The notes below the pieces were generated by a model, which saw only the letters and a list, made by a program, of their open reading frames with translations, did no database searches and was not told where the DNA came from. A program made the position numbers and the translations under genes. Positions 46,083 to 55,677 of a DNA stretch of 64,000 bases are shown in pieces. Each line of letters begins with the position of its first letter. The stretch's first letter is position 1. Origin of the DNA: Puniceibacterium sediminis (GTDB lineage: Bacteria; Pseudomonadota; Alphaproteobacteria; Rhodobacterales; Rhodobacteraceae); assembly GCF_900188035.1 (NCBI RefSeq), contig NZ_FZNN01000010.1:1-64000 (forward strand). Reading direction: 5' to 3'.

Positions 46083-47243
46083 ATGGACAGTGCCGTCGTA
46101 CTTCTGGTTGGAACATCCAAGGGTGCCTTTCTGTTGCGTTCGGATGACGCGCGAAGGGACTGGACCCTCAGCGGCCCGTTCTGCGACGGCTGGCCCATCA
46201 ATCATGCCATCGGGAACCCTGAAACCGGTCAGATCTGGGCAGCAGGTGGCGGGGACTGGTACGGGGCCGGTGTCTGGACGTCACTCGATGACGGGAAAAG
46301 CTGGACACTGTCAAAGCTGGCAGATGGCCAGATCGACGAATGGATACGCGCCGATCCCGATACCGCCGCGATGATGGGGGTCACACGCTCTGATCCGGGC
46401 CCTTTCACCGGACAGGTGACAGCCTTGTGGTCGCTGGGCCAGGTCGGAGCAAAGCTCTATGCCGGCGCAAAACCCGCGACGCTATTGCGTAGCCTGGACG
46501 GCGGCACCACCTGGCAGATGGTGGATAGCCTGATCAGCCACCCCTCGGCCGCGGACTGGCAACCCGGAGCGGCTGGCCTGACGCTGCACACGATCGTCGC
46601 CGATCCCGCGAATGGCGCGCGCATGTGGCTTGGCATTTCCGCCGCCGGAGTTTTTGCGACCGAAGATGGCGGGGCCAGCTGGGACCGGCGCAACCGTTTG
46701 TCGAATGCTGGCGCAGCCTGCGATCATGCCCACCCGGCCGCACCGAAAGACGGAGAAACCGGCCATTGCGTGCATAACATGGTGCGGGCCGACGCGAACG
46801 GAGACTGGCTTTACCAGCAGAACCACCATGGCGTGTTTCGCAGCCGGGATGGCGGGCGCAGTTGGGATGACGTGACTGCCGGTCTGCCTTCGACCTTTGG
46901 ATTTCCCGTCGCAGTCCACCCACACCAGCCCGAAACCCTGTGGGTTCTGCCGCTCAACGGCGACACGCAGGGGCGCTATCCGCCCGATGCCGCCGCCGCA
47001 GTCTGGCGGTCGCGCGATGGTGGCGACACATGGCAGGCCTGCCGCAGCGGCCTGCCACAGGCCGGGTGCTACTTTACCGTGCTGCGACAGGGAATGGCGA
47101 CGGACCAACACCCAGACGCGGGCGTCTATTTCGGCACCAATACAGGTTCCATCTTCGCAAGCACGGATGCCGGTGATCACTGGCTGGAAATCGCCCGCCA
47201 CCTCCCGACCGTGCTAAGCGTCGAAACCCTGCAGCGGCGCTGA
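46083..47243 (+). CDS. BNR/Asp-box repeat beta-propeller protein
   Basis: 386 residues without a signal peptide. Six Asp-box repeats of the form S-x-D-x-G-x-x-W are visible: SLDDGKSW, SLDGGTTW, TEDGGASW, SRDGGRSW, SRDGGDTW and STDAGDHW, which predicts a six-bladed propeller. Similar proteins are often annotated as exo-alpha-sialidase or glycosyl hydrolase, but the catalytic residues of sialidases cannot be assigned here, so that function is not supported. ATG 46083 has AGGTGA upstream. It has no clear operon partner. Confidence 0.8.
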   Translation: MDSAVVLLVGTSKGAFLLRSDDARRDWTLSGPFCDGWPINHAIGNPETGQIWAAGGGDWYGAGVWTSLDDGKSWTLSKLADGQIDEWIRADPDTAAMMGVTRSDPGPFTGQVTALWSLGQVGAKLYAGAKPATLLRSLDGGTTWQMVDSLISHPSAADWQPGAAGLTLHTIVADPANGARMWLGISAAGVFATEDGGASWDRRNRLSNAGAACDHAHPAAPKDGETGHCVHNMVRADANGDWLYQQNHHGVFRSRDGGRSWDDVTAGLPSTFGFPVAVHPHQPETLWVLPLNGDTQGRYPPDAAAAVWRSRDGGDTWQACRSGLPQAGCYFTVLRQGMATDQHPDAGVYFGTNTGSIFASTDAGDHWLEIARHLPTVLSVETLQRR

Positions 47244-47439
47244 AACGCACCTTCCCCACCAGATGCCATTCTCTTGTTGATCACGCAATTCGTTGCGATC
47301 CTTTGTGCCGCGCCACTTCGGGCCCCCGTGTCTGCAACGGATGCCACAGGGTTTTCATTCGCGACCGGCCGCATCACCCGCGTTGCCGGACCACTGGCAA
47401 TCGCCTAGACATATTCGGACAACCTTGAGGGAGGAAAGA

Positions 47440-48732
47440 ATGACCGACGGACCCAGCTACGGCTTTGACACGCTCCAGATCCACGCGGGCGCGCGCCCCG
47501 ACCCGGCCACCGGCGCAAGGCAGACGCCGATCTACCAGACTACGGCCTATGTGTTCCGCGACGCCGAACATGCCGCCGCACTGTTTAACCTGCAAGAGGT
47601 CGGATATATCTATTCCCGCCTGACCAACCCCACAGTTGCGGTGCTGCAGGAACGCGTCGCAACGCTCGAAGGCGGCGTCGGCGCGGTCTGCTGTTCCTCG
47701 GGGCATGCGGCGCAGATCATGGCGCTGTTCCCGCTGATGAGTCCGGGCAAGAACGTTGTCGTCTCGACCCGTCTTTACGGCGGAACGGTCACGCAGTTCA
47801 GCCAGACCATCAAGCGTTTCGGCTGGTCCGCCACCTTTGTCGACTTCGATGACACCGATGCAATCCGGGTCGCCATCAACGACGACACCCGCGCGGTGTT
47901 CTGCGAATCCATCGCCAACCCCGGCGGTTATATCACCGACCTTGACTCCATCTCGGCCATTTCGGATGCGGCGGGCATTCCGCTGATCGTCGACAACACC
48001 AGCGCAACACCCTACCTCTGCCGCCCCATCGAACACGGCGCGACATTGGTGGTCCATTCGCTGACCAAATATCTGACCGGCAATGGCACGGTCACCGGCG
48101 GCGCGGTGGTGGATTCAGGCAAATTCGACTGGTCGGCCAGCGACAAATTTCCGTCCCTGTCCCAACCCGAGCCCGCCTATCACGGCCTCAAATTCCACGA
48201 AACCTTCGGCCCGCTCGCCTTTACGTTCAACTCCATCGCCATCGGTCTGCGCGACTTGGGCATGACACTGAACCCGCAGGCGGCGCATTACACGTTGATG
48301 GGCATCGAAACCCTCAGCCTGCGGATGGAGCGGCACGTTCAGAACGCGATGAAGATCGCAGGCTGGCTGGAAACGCATCCGGCCGTCGCGGCAGTGACCT
48401 ATGCCGGGCTGAAATCCTCGCCCTACAACGACCGGGTGGCACGGATCTGCCCAAAGGGGGCTGGCGGGTTGTTCACCATCGCGCTCAAGGGCGGCTATGA
48501 ATCCTGCGTCAAATTCGTGGAATCGCTGGAGATTTTCAGCCATGTGGCCAACCTGGGTGATACCCGCAGCCTTGTCATCCACTCGGCCTCGACCACGCAC
48601 CGGCAGCTGACAGAGGCACAGCAGGTCGCGGCGGGGGCTGCACCGAACGTGGTGCGGATTTCCATCGGGATCGAAGATGCCGCCGACCTGATCGCCGATC
48701 TCGATCAGGCTCTGACCAAGGCAAACGCCTGA
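47440..48732 (+). CDS. metY: O-acetylhomoserine aminocarboxypropyltransferase/sulfhydrylase
   Basis: 430 residues. The PLP-enzyme family is shown by FDTLQIHAGARPDPATGARQ, IYSRLTNPTVAVLQERVATL, VDNTSATPYLCRPIEHGA and the PLP-lysine region HSLTKYLTGNGTVTGG. The length and the family opening GFDTLQIHAG fit MetY rather than cystathionine synthase. It makes homocysteine from O-acetylhomoserine and sulfide. ATG 47440 has GGAGGAAAGA just upstream. Confidence 0.92.
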   Translation: MTDGPSYGFDTLQIHAGARPDPATGARQTPIYQTTAYVFRDAEHAAALFNLQEVGYIYSRLTNPTVAVLQERVATLEGGVGAVCCSSGHAAQIMALFPLMSPGKNVVVSTRLYGGTVTQFSQTIKRFGWSATFVDFDDTDAIRVAINDDTRAVFCESIANPGGYITDLDSISAISDAAGIPLIVDNTSATPYLCRPIEHGATLVVHSLTKYLTGNGTVTGGAVVDSGKFDWSASDKFPSLSQPEPAYHGLKFHETFGPLAFTFNSIAIGLRDLGMTLNPQAAHYTLMGIETLSLRMERHVQNAMKIAGWLETHPAVAAVTYAGLKSSPYNDRVARICPKGAGGLFTIALKGGYESCVKFVESLEIFSHVANLGDTRSLVIHSASTTHRQLTEAQQVAAGAAPNVVRISIGIEDAADLIADLDQALTKANA

Positions 48733-48775
48733 CGCGCTACCGGGGCCCTTGGTCCCGGCCATTCGTGTAACAGAA

Positions 48776-48805
48776 AGCAGCGCCAGCCCATGGGTCGGCG
48801 CTGCT
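48776..48805. terminator. hairpin between convergent metY and the SIMPL gene
   Basis: AGCAGCGCC (48776-48784) and GGCGCTGCT (48797-48805) form a perfect 9-bp stem with a 12-base loop. There is no T run on either side, so it may act as a stabilising structure or a rho-assisted terminator rather than a classic one. Confidence 0.45.
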
Positions 48806-48861
48806 CCGATCCGGCGGGCCTGTTATCGCCGCAAGATCATACTGGGTTCGGGTTCAGCCCC

Positions 48862-49566
48862 TCACTCTCCGATCGAAAACACCATGTTGACCGACGCCGT
48901 GATGCCGGTTTCACCCTCGGCCACCGGGACGGCCATATCCGAGGCGCGCAACGACATCATCATCTCGGGGCGCGGTGTCGAAGTACCGCCTTCGCTGATC
49001 GACACGACCGGCCCAAGGGTCACCCCGGCGGCTTCGGCATAGACCTTCGCACGCGCCATCGCATCGGCCACTGCATCGCGACGGGCCTCATCCAACAGCG
49101 GAGCGGGGTCCTTCAGACCAAAGCTCAGCCCGCCCAGCCGGTTGGCGCCATCCTCCAGCACGGCCCCCAGCACATCCCCCAACGTATCGAGTTGCTGCAC
49201 ACGGATCGTCACGCGGTTCGACGCCTCAAATCCGGTGATCTTTGGCTGCTGGTTGTCGACAGGACGATTCGACCAGATCGGGTTGAGCGACAGGTCCGAG
49301 GTCTGGACATCTCGCGCAGCGACACCCATCGCGGTCAGCCGCTCTAGGATGCGCGCGCCAATTTCCGAGGTCTGGGCCATCGCATCGGCAGCAGTCTCGG
49401 ACTGGGCCGTCACGCCAAGCGTGATCGTCGCGACATCCGGCGTGGCAAAAGCCGTACCTTCGCCGCTGACACTCAGAGTGGGACGCAGAGTTTCCTGCGC
49501 GGCCAGCGGCGCTGCAAACAGCAGCGCAAGGGGTAGTACGGCGGTAACAAGGGCGGATCGACGCAT
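48862..49566 (-). CDS. SIMPL domain periplasmic protein
   Basis: 234 residues. A signal peptide (LVTAVLPLALLFAAPLAAQ) precedes a SIMPL/DUF541 domain: TLSVSGEGTAFATPDVATIT, LTAMGVAARDVQTSDLSLNP and RARDAVADAMARAK-like AKVYAEAAGVTLG. SIMPL proteins are periplasmic, form large oligomers in some bacteria, and have no assigned enzymatic role. The gene is divergent from the 887-residue PilM/PilP-like gene, with 160 bases between the starts. Confidence 0.88.
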   Translation of the reverse strand: MRRSALVTAVLPLALLFAAPLAAQETLRPTLSVSGEGTAFATPDVATITLGVTAQSETAADAMAQTSEIGARILERLTAMGVAARDVQTSDLSLNPIWSNRPVDNQQPKITGFEASNRVTIRVQQLDTLGDVLGAVLEDGANRLGGLSFGLKDPAPLLDEARRDAVADAMARAKVYAEAAGVTLGPVVSISEGGTSTPRPEMMMSLRASDMAVPVAEGETGITASVNMVFSIGE

Positions 49567-49726
49567 GACAATTCCTTTTCAATTCCTTGCGGTATCCCCA
49601 TATGTGCGGTGCCCGGGGCGTTCCTGCAACCCGTCTTTCCTTCCCCTCGGCAAAGACCTGCTGTAAAACAAATCGTGACGCTAGGCAGACTCCCCCAACT
49701 GCGGGATCAATGGTAAATCCATCCAC

Positions 49727-52390
49727 ATGAAGATCAACTTTGCACTGTCACTGTCCTTTGAAGGTATCTCACTCCTCGGCCGCGTGCCCGGGGGCTGGGC
49801 GGTTCTGGGCGAAGTGCCGCTCGACTCCGAGGACCTGAGCGGCGAACTGCAATCGCTGCGCGAAATCGCCGATGCACGCGGCGCGCATCACGGTCAGGTC
49901 AAACTGGTTATCCCGAACGAACAGATCCGCTATCTGACCCTGCCGAAACCCGAAACCGACGGGGATGCCGCAGTCCGCCGCGCGCTGGACGCGGCAACGC
50001 CCTATGCGGTTGCCGATCTGGTCTATGACACCTCCGGCACCGGGGGTACCCTGATGGTCGCCGCCGTTGCACGCGAAACGCTGGACGAGGCCGAGAGCTT
50101 TGCCCGGGGACATTTCTTTGAACCGGTATGCTTTGTCGCGCGCCCCCCCGCCGGGCACTTCACGGGCGAGGTGTTCTTTGGCCCCGCCCCCGGCTGGGTC
50201 GGCGCCGTCCCGACCCGGGATTCCGGAGCGATGTCCATCGTCGCACTGCCGGACGCGTCGGATGATGTGCCCGCCACCAGGCCTGCGACAAAACCAGAAA
50301 GTCCTGCGGCCAAGGACGAACCACCACGCGCAGCGACTATGGCCAGCACGCGGGCGCCAAAACGACTTGAGCCGTCCGTCAATGATGCCCCTGTCGCGCC
50401 GCAACCCGTAGCGGCGGCCAGGGCCAATCCAGCGCTGAGGTCAGTCGCCCCGGCGATCCCGCCCAAGCCTGCCCTGACAGAGGTCGAACCGCTTGTCGCC
50501 GCCGCGTCCGCTGCCGAATTGCAAACTCTGGAGAAGACGGCTCCGGATGACGCCAAAGAAGCCTTGGCTCCCGGGACTGCGGATGTGGCGACCACAACGC
50601 TGAAAGTCCCCCAGCCAGAATCCGGGCGCCCCATATCGCCGGACCTCTCACCCAGCCGAGCGCCTGCGGCAGCGCAATCGGCCTTTGTCAACCTGCGCGC
50701 CACCCGGGATCTGCCCCTGCCGGACGGCACCGCCGCACCGGTAATCGACCAGCCGCGCGCTGAGCTGTCCGAAGGTATCGCCCTGCGTGTCACCCCGCGC
50801 CCGACCGAGGAGCCTGCTCCGCCCCCCTCAGACCCGATTCCGGCAACGCCACCCAAGGAGGCCGCAGCCAGCCTGGTCAAGGGGTTCTTCAGCCGCCGCG
50901 ACCATACTCGGCACGCTCCTGAGATGGCAGCACCACCTTCTGACAGAATGCCGGACACAGCAAAGACCGGCACCACACCCCCAAAGGCCGGAAAGATCAC
51001 CGCCTTCAGGCACGAACCCAGTGCGACCGCAAGCACCCCAGCGGCCGCAGTCAGCGCCAAGGAAGCCGAGCGGCTGCGGATGACAGTGTTCGGCGCGCGT
51101 CAGAAAGAGATGCAGGTCGGCGGCAAACCACGGTTCCTGGGGGTGATGTTGACCCTTGCGTTGCTGTTGATCCTGATCGGCGTGGCGGCCTGGGCCTCGG
51201 TGTTTCTGGATGAGGGGCTGGCGCGTTTCTTTCGCCGGGACAGCACGCCGCAGATTGAAACAGCACAGACGTCTGGCCCTCTGACCACGTCAGAAACATC
51301 CGACCCAGAGCTGCAACCCGAGCCCGATGCGGACGGCGAAACCGAGCTCGCCTCGCTGGCAACTGATCTGCCTGCCACGGTTGTCGATACCGCCCCCGAA
51401 CCACTCAGCACACCCACCCGCGCCCGCAGTCTCACGCAGGAAGAGGCCGAAACGCGCTATGCGGCCTCCGGGATCTGGCAGCGCACCCCCGCCGCCCCGC
51501 CAGAGCCGTCGCAGACCGAGATAGACGATCTCTATGTCGCCTCCATCGATCCCGAAGTGCAGAAATTTGACGCCATTGCCCTGCCCGCGGCGCAGGTGCT
51601 GCGGGGCGATACCACCTATGAAGCGCCAATCCCGCCTCTGCCTGCGGATGTCACCTTTGACCTCGACGAACGTGGCTTTGTCCGCGCCACCATCGAAGGC
51701 GCGATCAATCCCGATGGCATCCTGATCTTTGCGGGCCTTCCCCCCGTTGTCCCACCCCGCCGCGACGCGTCTTCGGTGTTGTCACAGCCTGCCCCGACGC
51801 CCGAATCCAGTGCGGCGACCGCGGCGGAACAGGACCGGCTGCAAGCCTTTCGCCCCAAATCCCGGCCCGGCAACCTGATCGAACGCAACGAACGCGCCAG
51901 CCGTTCCGGCGTGTCGCTGGCCGAGTTGGAGGCCTTTCGCCCCAAACTGCGCCCAGAGGCCGCCAAAAAGCTGGAAGAGGCGGATGTCACCGCAACCGAG
52001 CTGGCCATCGAAGAATCAATCAAACCCCTGCCCCGACCACAGGATATCCAGCGTATCGTCGAAGCCGCGCGCGCTGCCCCGCCAGAACAGACCGCAGTTC
52101 AGGTTGCCACGGTGGCGCCACGCACCGTTGCACCGTCGATCCCATCGAGCACATCAGTCGCCCAGCAGGCAACCGTGCGCAACGCGATCAATCTGCGGCA
52201 GCTTAATCTGATCGGCGTCTACGGCGCGCCATCCAGCCGCCGCGCGCTGGTGCGCATGTCCAACGGGCGCTACCAAAAGGTAAAGGTCGGTGACACCATT
52301 GACGGCGGCCGCGTCGCGGCAATCGGCGAAAACGAGTTGCACTACACCAAAAGCGGTCGCAACATCGTCCTGAAGATGCCGCAGGGCTAA
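49727..52390 (+). CDS. PilM/GspL-like domain joined to a PilP/GspC-like domain through one membrane segment
   Basis: 887 residues. Residues ~1-165 look like a PilM/GspL actin-like domain (FALSLSFEGISLLGRVPGGW, LVIPNEQIRYLTLP and AAVARETLDEAESFARGHFF). A Pro/Ala/Thr-rich linker of about 300 residues follows, then one membrane helix at ~469-490 (FLGVMLTLALLLILIGVAAW) and an acidic periplasmic linker. Two AFRPK-x-RP repeats lie near 704 and 732. The C-terminal ~65 residues (LRQLNLIGVYGAPSSRRALV, KVKVGDTIDGGRVAAIGENE) resemble the PilP/GspC homology region. It would link cytoplasm and periplasm in one chain. No pilus or type II secretion genes are nearby. The domain assignments are from pattern recognition only. 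Confidence 0.7.
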   Translation: MKINFALSLSFEGISLLGRVPGGWAVLGEVPLDSEDLSGELQSLREIADARGAHHGQVKLVIPNEQIRYLTLPKPETDGDAAVRRALDAATPYAVADLVYDTSGTGGTLMVAAVARETLDEAESFARGHFFEPVCFVARPPAGHFTGEVFFGPAPGWVGAVPTRDSGAMSIVALPDASDDVPATRPATKPESPAAKDEPPRAATMASTRAPKRLEPSVNDAPVAPQPVAAARANPALRSVAPAIPPKPALTEVEPLVAAASAAELQTLEKTAPDDAKEALAPGTADVATTTLKVPQPESGRPISPDLSPSRAPAAAQSAFVNLRATRDLPLPDGTAAPVIDQPRAELSEGIALRVTPRPTEEPAPPPSDPIPATPPKEAAASLVKGFFSRRDHTRHAPEMAAPPSDRMPDTAKTGTTPPKAGKITAFRHEPSATASTPAAAVSAKEAERLRMTVFGARQKEMQVGGKPRFLGVMLTLALLLILIGVAAWASVFLDEGLARFFRRDSTPQIETAQTSGPLTTSETSDPELQPEPDADGETELASLATDLPATVVDTAPEPLSTPTRARSLTQEEAETRYAASGIWQRTPAAPPEPSQTEIDDLYVASIDPEVQKFDAIALPAAQVLRGDTTYEAPIPPLPADVTFDLDERGFVRATIEGAINPDGILIFAGLPPVVPPRRDASSVLSQPAPTPESSAATAAEQDRLQAFRPKSRPGNLIERNERASRSGVSLAELEAFRPKLRPEAAKKLEEADVTATELAIEESIKPLPRPQDIQRIVEAARAAPPEQTAVQVATVAPRTVAPSIPSSTSVAQQATVRNAINLRQLNLIGVYGAPSSRRALVRMSNGRYQKVKVGDTIDGGRVAAIGENELHYTKSGRNIVLKMPQG

Positions 52391-52537
52391 AGCACCCGAC
52401 ATCTGCCGCGCGCCCCGCGCCGCACTCCGGATATTTCAACCAAATACCGGAATTTTCACCTCAAAACACTTATCTTCGGTTGTGTTCCCAGCGTCACCAC
52501 GCATCATGAACCTACATTCATAAGGGGTCGTGTTCGA

Positions 52538-54424
52538 ATGGAATCCTTCCTGTTTCAGGCGTCGGTGTATCTTCTGGCGGCGGTGGTCGCAGTGCCTCTG
52601 GCGGCGCGATCGGGCCTTGGCTCGGTGCTGGGCTATCTTCTGGCCGGCATCGTGATCGGTCCGATCCTGGGCTTTGCATCCGAAACCAGCGATCTCCAGC
52701 ATTTTGCCGAATTCGGCGTGGTGCTCATGCTGTTCCTCATCGGACTGGAACTTGAACCCCGCGCGCTCTGGGATATGCGTCACCGCCTGATAGGCTTGGG
52801 CGGCCTGCAAATCACGCTTACCACGCTCGCCGTCATGGCGGGCGGCATGTTGCTGGGTCTGGCCTGGGCACCTGCCCTCGCGGTCGGTCTGTTGATGGCA
52901 TTGTCCTCGACCGCCATCGTGCTGCAAACCCTGAGCGAGAAGGGCCTGATGCAGAGCAACGGCGGCAGATCCGCGTTTTCCGTGCTGCTGACGCAGGATA
53001 TTGCCGTGATCCCCATGCTGATCCTGCTGCCACTGCTGGCGGGCGCGACCGCACCGATGCTGGCCCCGGACGGATCGATCCAGCGGGTGACGTCTGGTCA
53101 CGGCGCTGGAATCGACAACGCCCATGGCGCCACCATGTCGCTGGTCGATGGCCTCCCGGGCTGGGGTGTCACGCTGGTGACGCTGGGCGCTGTTGCGGCA
53201 ATCATTCTGGGCGGCGTCTATGGCGCGCGGCCCCTGTTCCGTTTCATCAACGCCGCCCGCCTGCCCGAAATGTTCACCGCCGTTGCCCTGCTGATCGTCG
53301 TCGGAATCGCCTTCCTGATGTTGATGGTCGGCCTGTCCCCCGCCCTTGGTACCTTCCTCGCAGGCGTCGTGCTCGCCAACAGCGAATTCCGCCACCAGTT
53401 GGAATCCGATATCGAACCCTTCAAGGGTCTGCTTCTGGGCCTGTTCTTCATCACCGTCGGCGCGGGCATCAGTTTCGAGACGTTCTTCTCCGCCCCCTTC
53501 ATCATTCTGGGGCTCGCCCTCGGGATCATGGCGATCAAGGGCGCGGTCCTGTTCGGGCTCAGCTTTCTGTTCGGGATGCGCGGTCGGGACAAATGGCTGT
53601 TCACGCTCAGCCTCGCGCAGGCGGGTGAATTCGGCTTTGTGCTGATCTCCTTCTCGGTGCAACAGAACGTCGTGACCGGCGTCCTGGGCGAACGGCTGTT
53701 GCTGGTTGTGGCCCTGTCGATGCTGATCACGCCGCTGCTGTTCATCCTCTACGAGGTGCTGTCAAAACGCCTGATCGACAAGGACGAAGTCCAGCAGGAT
53801 GACGAGATCGACGAAGAAGGTCCGGTGATCATCGCCGGCATCGGGCGCTTTGGTCAGACCGTCAACCGGCTGGTACAATCCTCAGGGTTCAAGACCGTGG
53901 TGCTTGACCACGATCTCAAGACGATCCAGCTGATGCGCAAGTTCGGATTCAAGGGGTTCTACGGCGATCCGACCCGCCCCGAACTGCTGCACGCCGCAGG
54001 CATCGACAAGGCGCGCGTGCTGGTCGCCGCACTCGACGATCCGGCGGCGGTGCTCAAGCTTGTGGCCTTTGCCAAACGCATCCGCCCCGATCTGCATGTG
54101 GTCGCCCGTGCGCGCGACCGCACCCATGTCTATGCGCTCTATCAGGCCGGGGCGGATGATATCGTGCGTGAGACGTTTGACTCTTCCCTGCGAGCCGGGC
54201 GCTACGTGCTGGAAAACATCGGACTGACCGATTACGAAGCCGCGCAAGCCGAAGAGACGTTCTTTCACCACGACCGTCACACCATGCGGGAACTGGCCGG
54301 ACTTTGGGACCCGAACATACCGGCCTACGAAAACACCGCCTATATCGAACGTGCGAAAGAGCTTGAAAAAGAGCTGGAGACGGCCTTGCTGTCGACGCTG
54401 GAAAACAAAAGCGACGCGGCCTGA
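52538..54424 (+). CDS. CPA2-family cation:proton antiporter with TrkA-N domain (Kef-like)
   Basis: 628 residues. About twelve membrane segments with the CPA2 signatures GYLLAGIVIGP, FLIGLELEP and SPALGTFLAGVVLANSEFRH occupy residues 1-385. The C-terminal RCK/TrkA-N domain has VIIAGIGRFGQTVNRLVQSS and GFKGFYGDPTRPELLHAAGI, the NAD-binding pattern. The architecture is that of KefB/KefC potassium efflux systems, but the glutathione-specific residues cannot be verified and no KefF/G ancillary gene is adjacent. A palindromic terminator follows. Confidence 0.92.
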   Translation: MESFLFQASVYLLAAVVAVPLAARSGLGSVLGYLLAGIVIGPILGFASETSDLQHFAEFGVVLMLFLIGLELEPRALWDMRHRLIGLGGLQITLTTLAVMAGGMLLGLAWAPALAVGLLMALSSTAIVLQTLSEKGLMQSNGGRSAFSVLLTQDIAVIPMLILLPLLAGATAPMLAPDGSIQRVTSGHGAGIDNAHGATMSLVDGLPGWGVTLVTLGAVAAIILGGVYGARPLFRFINAARLPEMFTAVALLIVVGIAFLMLMVGLSPALGTFLAGVVLANSEFRHQLESDIEPFKGLLLGLFFITVGAGISFETFFSAPFIILGLALGIMAIKGAVLFGLSFLFGMRGRDKWLFTLSLAQAGEFGFVLISFSVQQNVVTGVLGERLLLVVALSMLITPLLFILYEVLSKRLIDKDEVQQDDEIDEEGPVIIAGIGRFGQTVNRLVQSSGFKTVVLDHDLKTIQLMRKFGFKGFYGDPTRPELLHAAGIDKARVLVAALDDPAAVLKLVAFAKRIRPDLHVVARARDRTHVYALYQAGADDIVRETFDSSLRAGRYVLENIGLTDYEAAQAEETFFHHDRHTMRELAGLWDPNIPAYENTAYIERAKELEKELETALLSTLENKSDAA

Positions 54425-54447
54425 TAATTTCCCGTTACCGCAACAAA

Positions 54448-54475
54448 AAACCGCGCCGGATTGGCGCGGTTTTCT
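54448..54475. terminator. bidirectional rho-independent terminator between the antiporter gene and carD
   Basis: AAACCGCGCC (54448-54457) pairs with GGCGCGGTTT (54463-54472) around a five-base loop, followed by TCTTTT on the plus strand and a T run on the minus strand. This suits the convergent genes on both sides. Confidence 0.85.
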
Positions 54476-54496
54476 TTTCAGTCGAACGATCAGGTA

Positions 54497-55006
54497 TCAG
54501 GCGGCGCGGCCGACCAGAACCTCACCGACCTGCTTGGCTGCAGCCAGTTCGTCGCCACCGGACACAGCGGCCACTTCACGGGTCAGACGTTCCAGCGCAG
54601 CTTCGTAAAGCTGACGCTCGGAATAACTCTGCTCGCGCTGATCGTCGGCACGGTGCAGGTCGCGCACCACTTCGGCGATGGCAATCAGATCGCCCGAGTT
54701 GATCTTCTGTTCGTATTCCTGCGCACGGCGCGACCACATGGCCCGCTTGACCTTGGCCTTGCCCTTCAGCGTCTTCATCGCCTGGCTCACCACATCGGGC
54801 GAGCTCAGTGAACGCATGCCGATATCCGTCGCCTTGTGGGTCGGGACACGCAGGGTCATCTTGTCTTTTTCAAACGAAATGACGAACAGTTCCAGCGAAA
54901 TACCCGCAATATCCTGTTCCTCGATCGACACGATCTGCCCGACACCATGGGCGGGATAGACAACATAGTCATTCGGGCGGAACTCGGATTTCTTCGACTT
55001 TGTCAT
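54497..55006 (-). CDS. carD: CarD-family transcription regulator
   Basis: 169 residues. The N-terminal RNA-polymerase-interacting Tudor-like domain has PNDYVVYPAHGVGQIVSIEE, and the helical C-terminal domain has WSRRAQEYEQKINSGDLIAI and the conserved tryptophan contacting the -10 upstream edge. CarD stabilises open complexes and affects rRNA and many housekeeping promoters. AAGGAAG precedes ATG 55006. The gene is the last of a minus-strand block that also includes the helicase, S4 and FdxA genes; a 282-base gap with an AT-rich palindrome separates it from fdxA. Confidence 0.95.
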   Translation of the reverse strand: MTKSKKSEFRPNDYVVYPAHGVGQIVSIEEQDIAGISLELFVISFEKDKMTLRVPTHKATDIGMRSLSSPDVVSQAMKTLKGKAKVKRAMWSRRAQEYEQKINSGDLIAIAEVVRDLHRADDQREQSYSERQLYEAALERLTREVAAVSGGDELAAAKQVGEVLVGRAA

Positions 55007-55146
55007 TCAATGCTTCCTTACAAGCTCACCCGCGCACGGGCGACAAGAAAGGTGACCGGAGGATGCCCTCCGCTCACCTGGCTCAAGATCTTGGGTTTAT
55101 CCCCCGGGGTTCAGAGCAACCGGGTCGTATGCGCGTGATGTCATCA

Positions 55147-55170
55147 TTTGTGTCACTACAATAACACAAA
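55147..55170. promoter_or_regulatory. inverted repeat TTTGTGT-N10-ACACAAA upstream of carD
   Basis: TTTGTGT (55147-55153) and ACACAAA (55164-55170) are perfect inverted repeats with a ten-base spacer, in the most AT-rich stretch of the fdxA-carD gap and about 141 bases before the carD start. Size and spacing are those of a homodimeric regulator operator. The regulator is unknown. Confidence 0.5.
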
Positions 55171-55287
55171 ATATGATCAATTCCTAGCGTGGCGCAAAAA
55201 CCGCACATTTGCCTGCGGCATCAAATGCTTGCACCGCAACAGACGTTATTTTACCCGCGCCAGAGTTAAAATGGTGCGAATCAAGTT

Positions 55288-55626
55288 TCAGCCGCCCTCA
55301 CCCGGCGCCTCGGAAAAGTACTTCTCGAGCTTGCCTTCCTCGCCGTCCCGCTCTTCGGCTTCGGGCAGCGGGTCTTTCTTGGTGATGATGACCGGCCACA
55401 ACTCCGAATACTTGCGGTTGAATTCCACCCACTTTTCAGCCTCCGGCTCGGTATCCGGGCGGATGGCGTCAGCCGGGCATTCCGGTTCGCAAACACCGCA
55501 GTCGATGCATTCATCCGGATGAATCACCAGCATGTTCTCGCCCTCGTAGAAACAATCCACGGGGCACACCTCGACACAGTCGGTGTATTTGCAGGCGATG
55601 CAGGCGTCGTTGACGATATAGGTCAT
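55288..55626 (-). CDS. fdxA: FdxA-type 7Fe ferredoxin
   Basis: 112 residues. Cysteines at 9, 17 and 50 and at 21, 40, 43 and 46 give the [3Fe-4S][4Fe-4S] pattern ([20 protein letters not shown] and [16 protein letters not shown]). The C-terminal extension [15 protein letters not shown] is typical for FdxA of proteobacteria. It carries electrons in the cytoplasm. The partner enzyme is unknown. It starts 51 bases after the S4 gene. Confidence 0.95.
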   Translation of the reverse strand: MTYIVNDACIACKYTDCVEVCPVDCFYEGENMLVIHPDECIDCGVCEPECPADAIRPDTEPEAEKWVEFNRKYSELWPVIITKKDPLPEAEERDGEEGKLEKYFSEAPGEGG

Positions 55627-55677
55627 TCTGGTTCGGTCCGTATCTTTGTCCCGGCCTGACTAGATCACTCGTCCGGA

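Noticed and set aside
46083-47243. Sialidase function for the Asp-box protein
   Set aside because: Asp-boxes define the fold but not the activity; the arginine triad and other catalytic residues of sialidases cannot be identified, and there is no signal peptide.
52436-53662. 408-codon minus-strand frame opposite the antiporter gene
   Set aside because: The product is low-complexity, rich in His, Gln and Glu, without any family similarity, as expected from antisense of a hydrophobic membrane protein.
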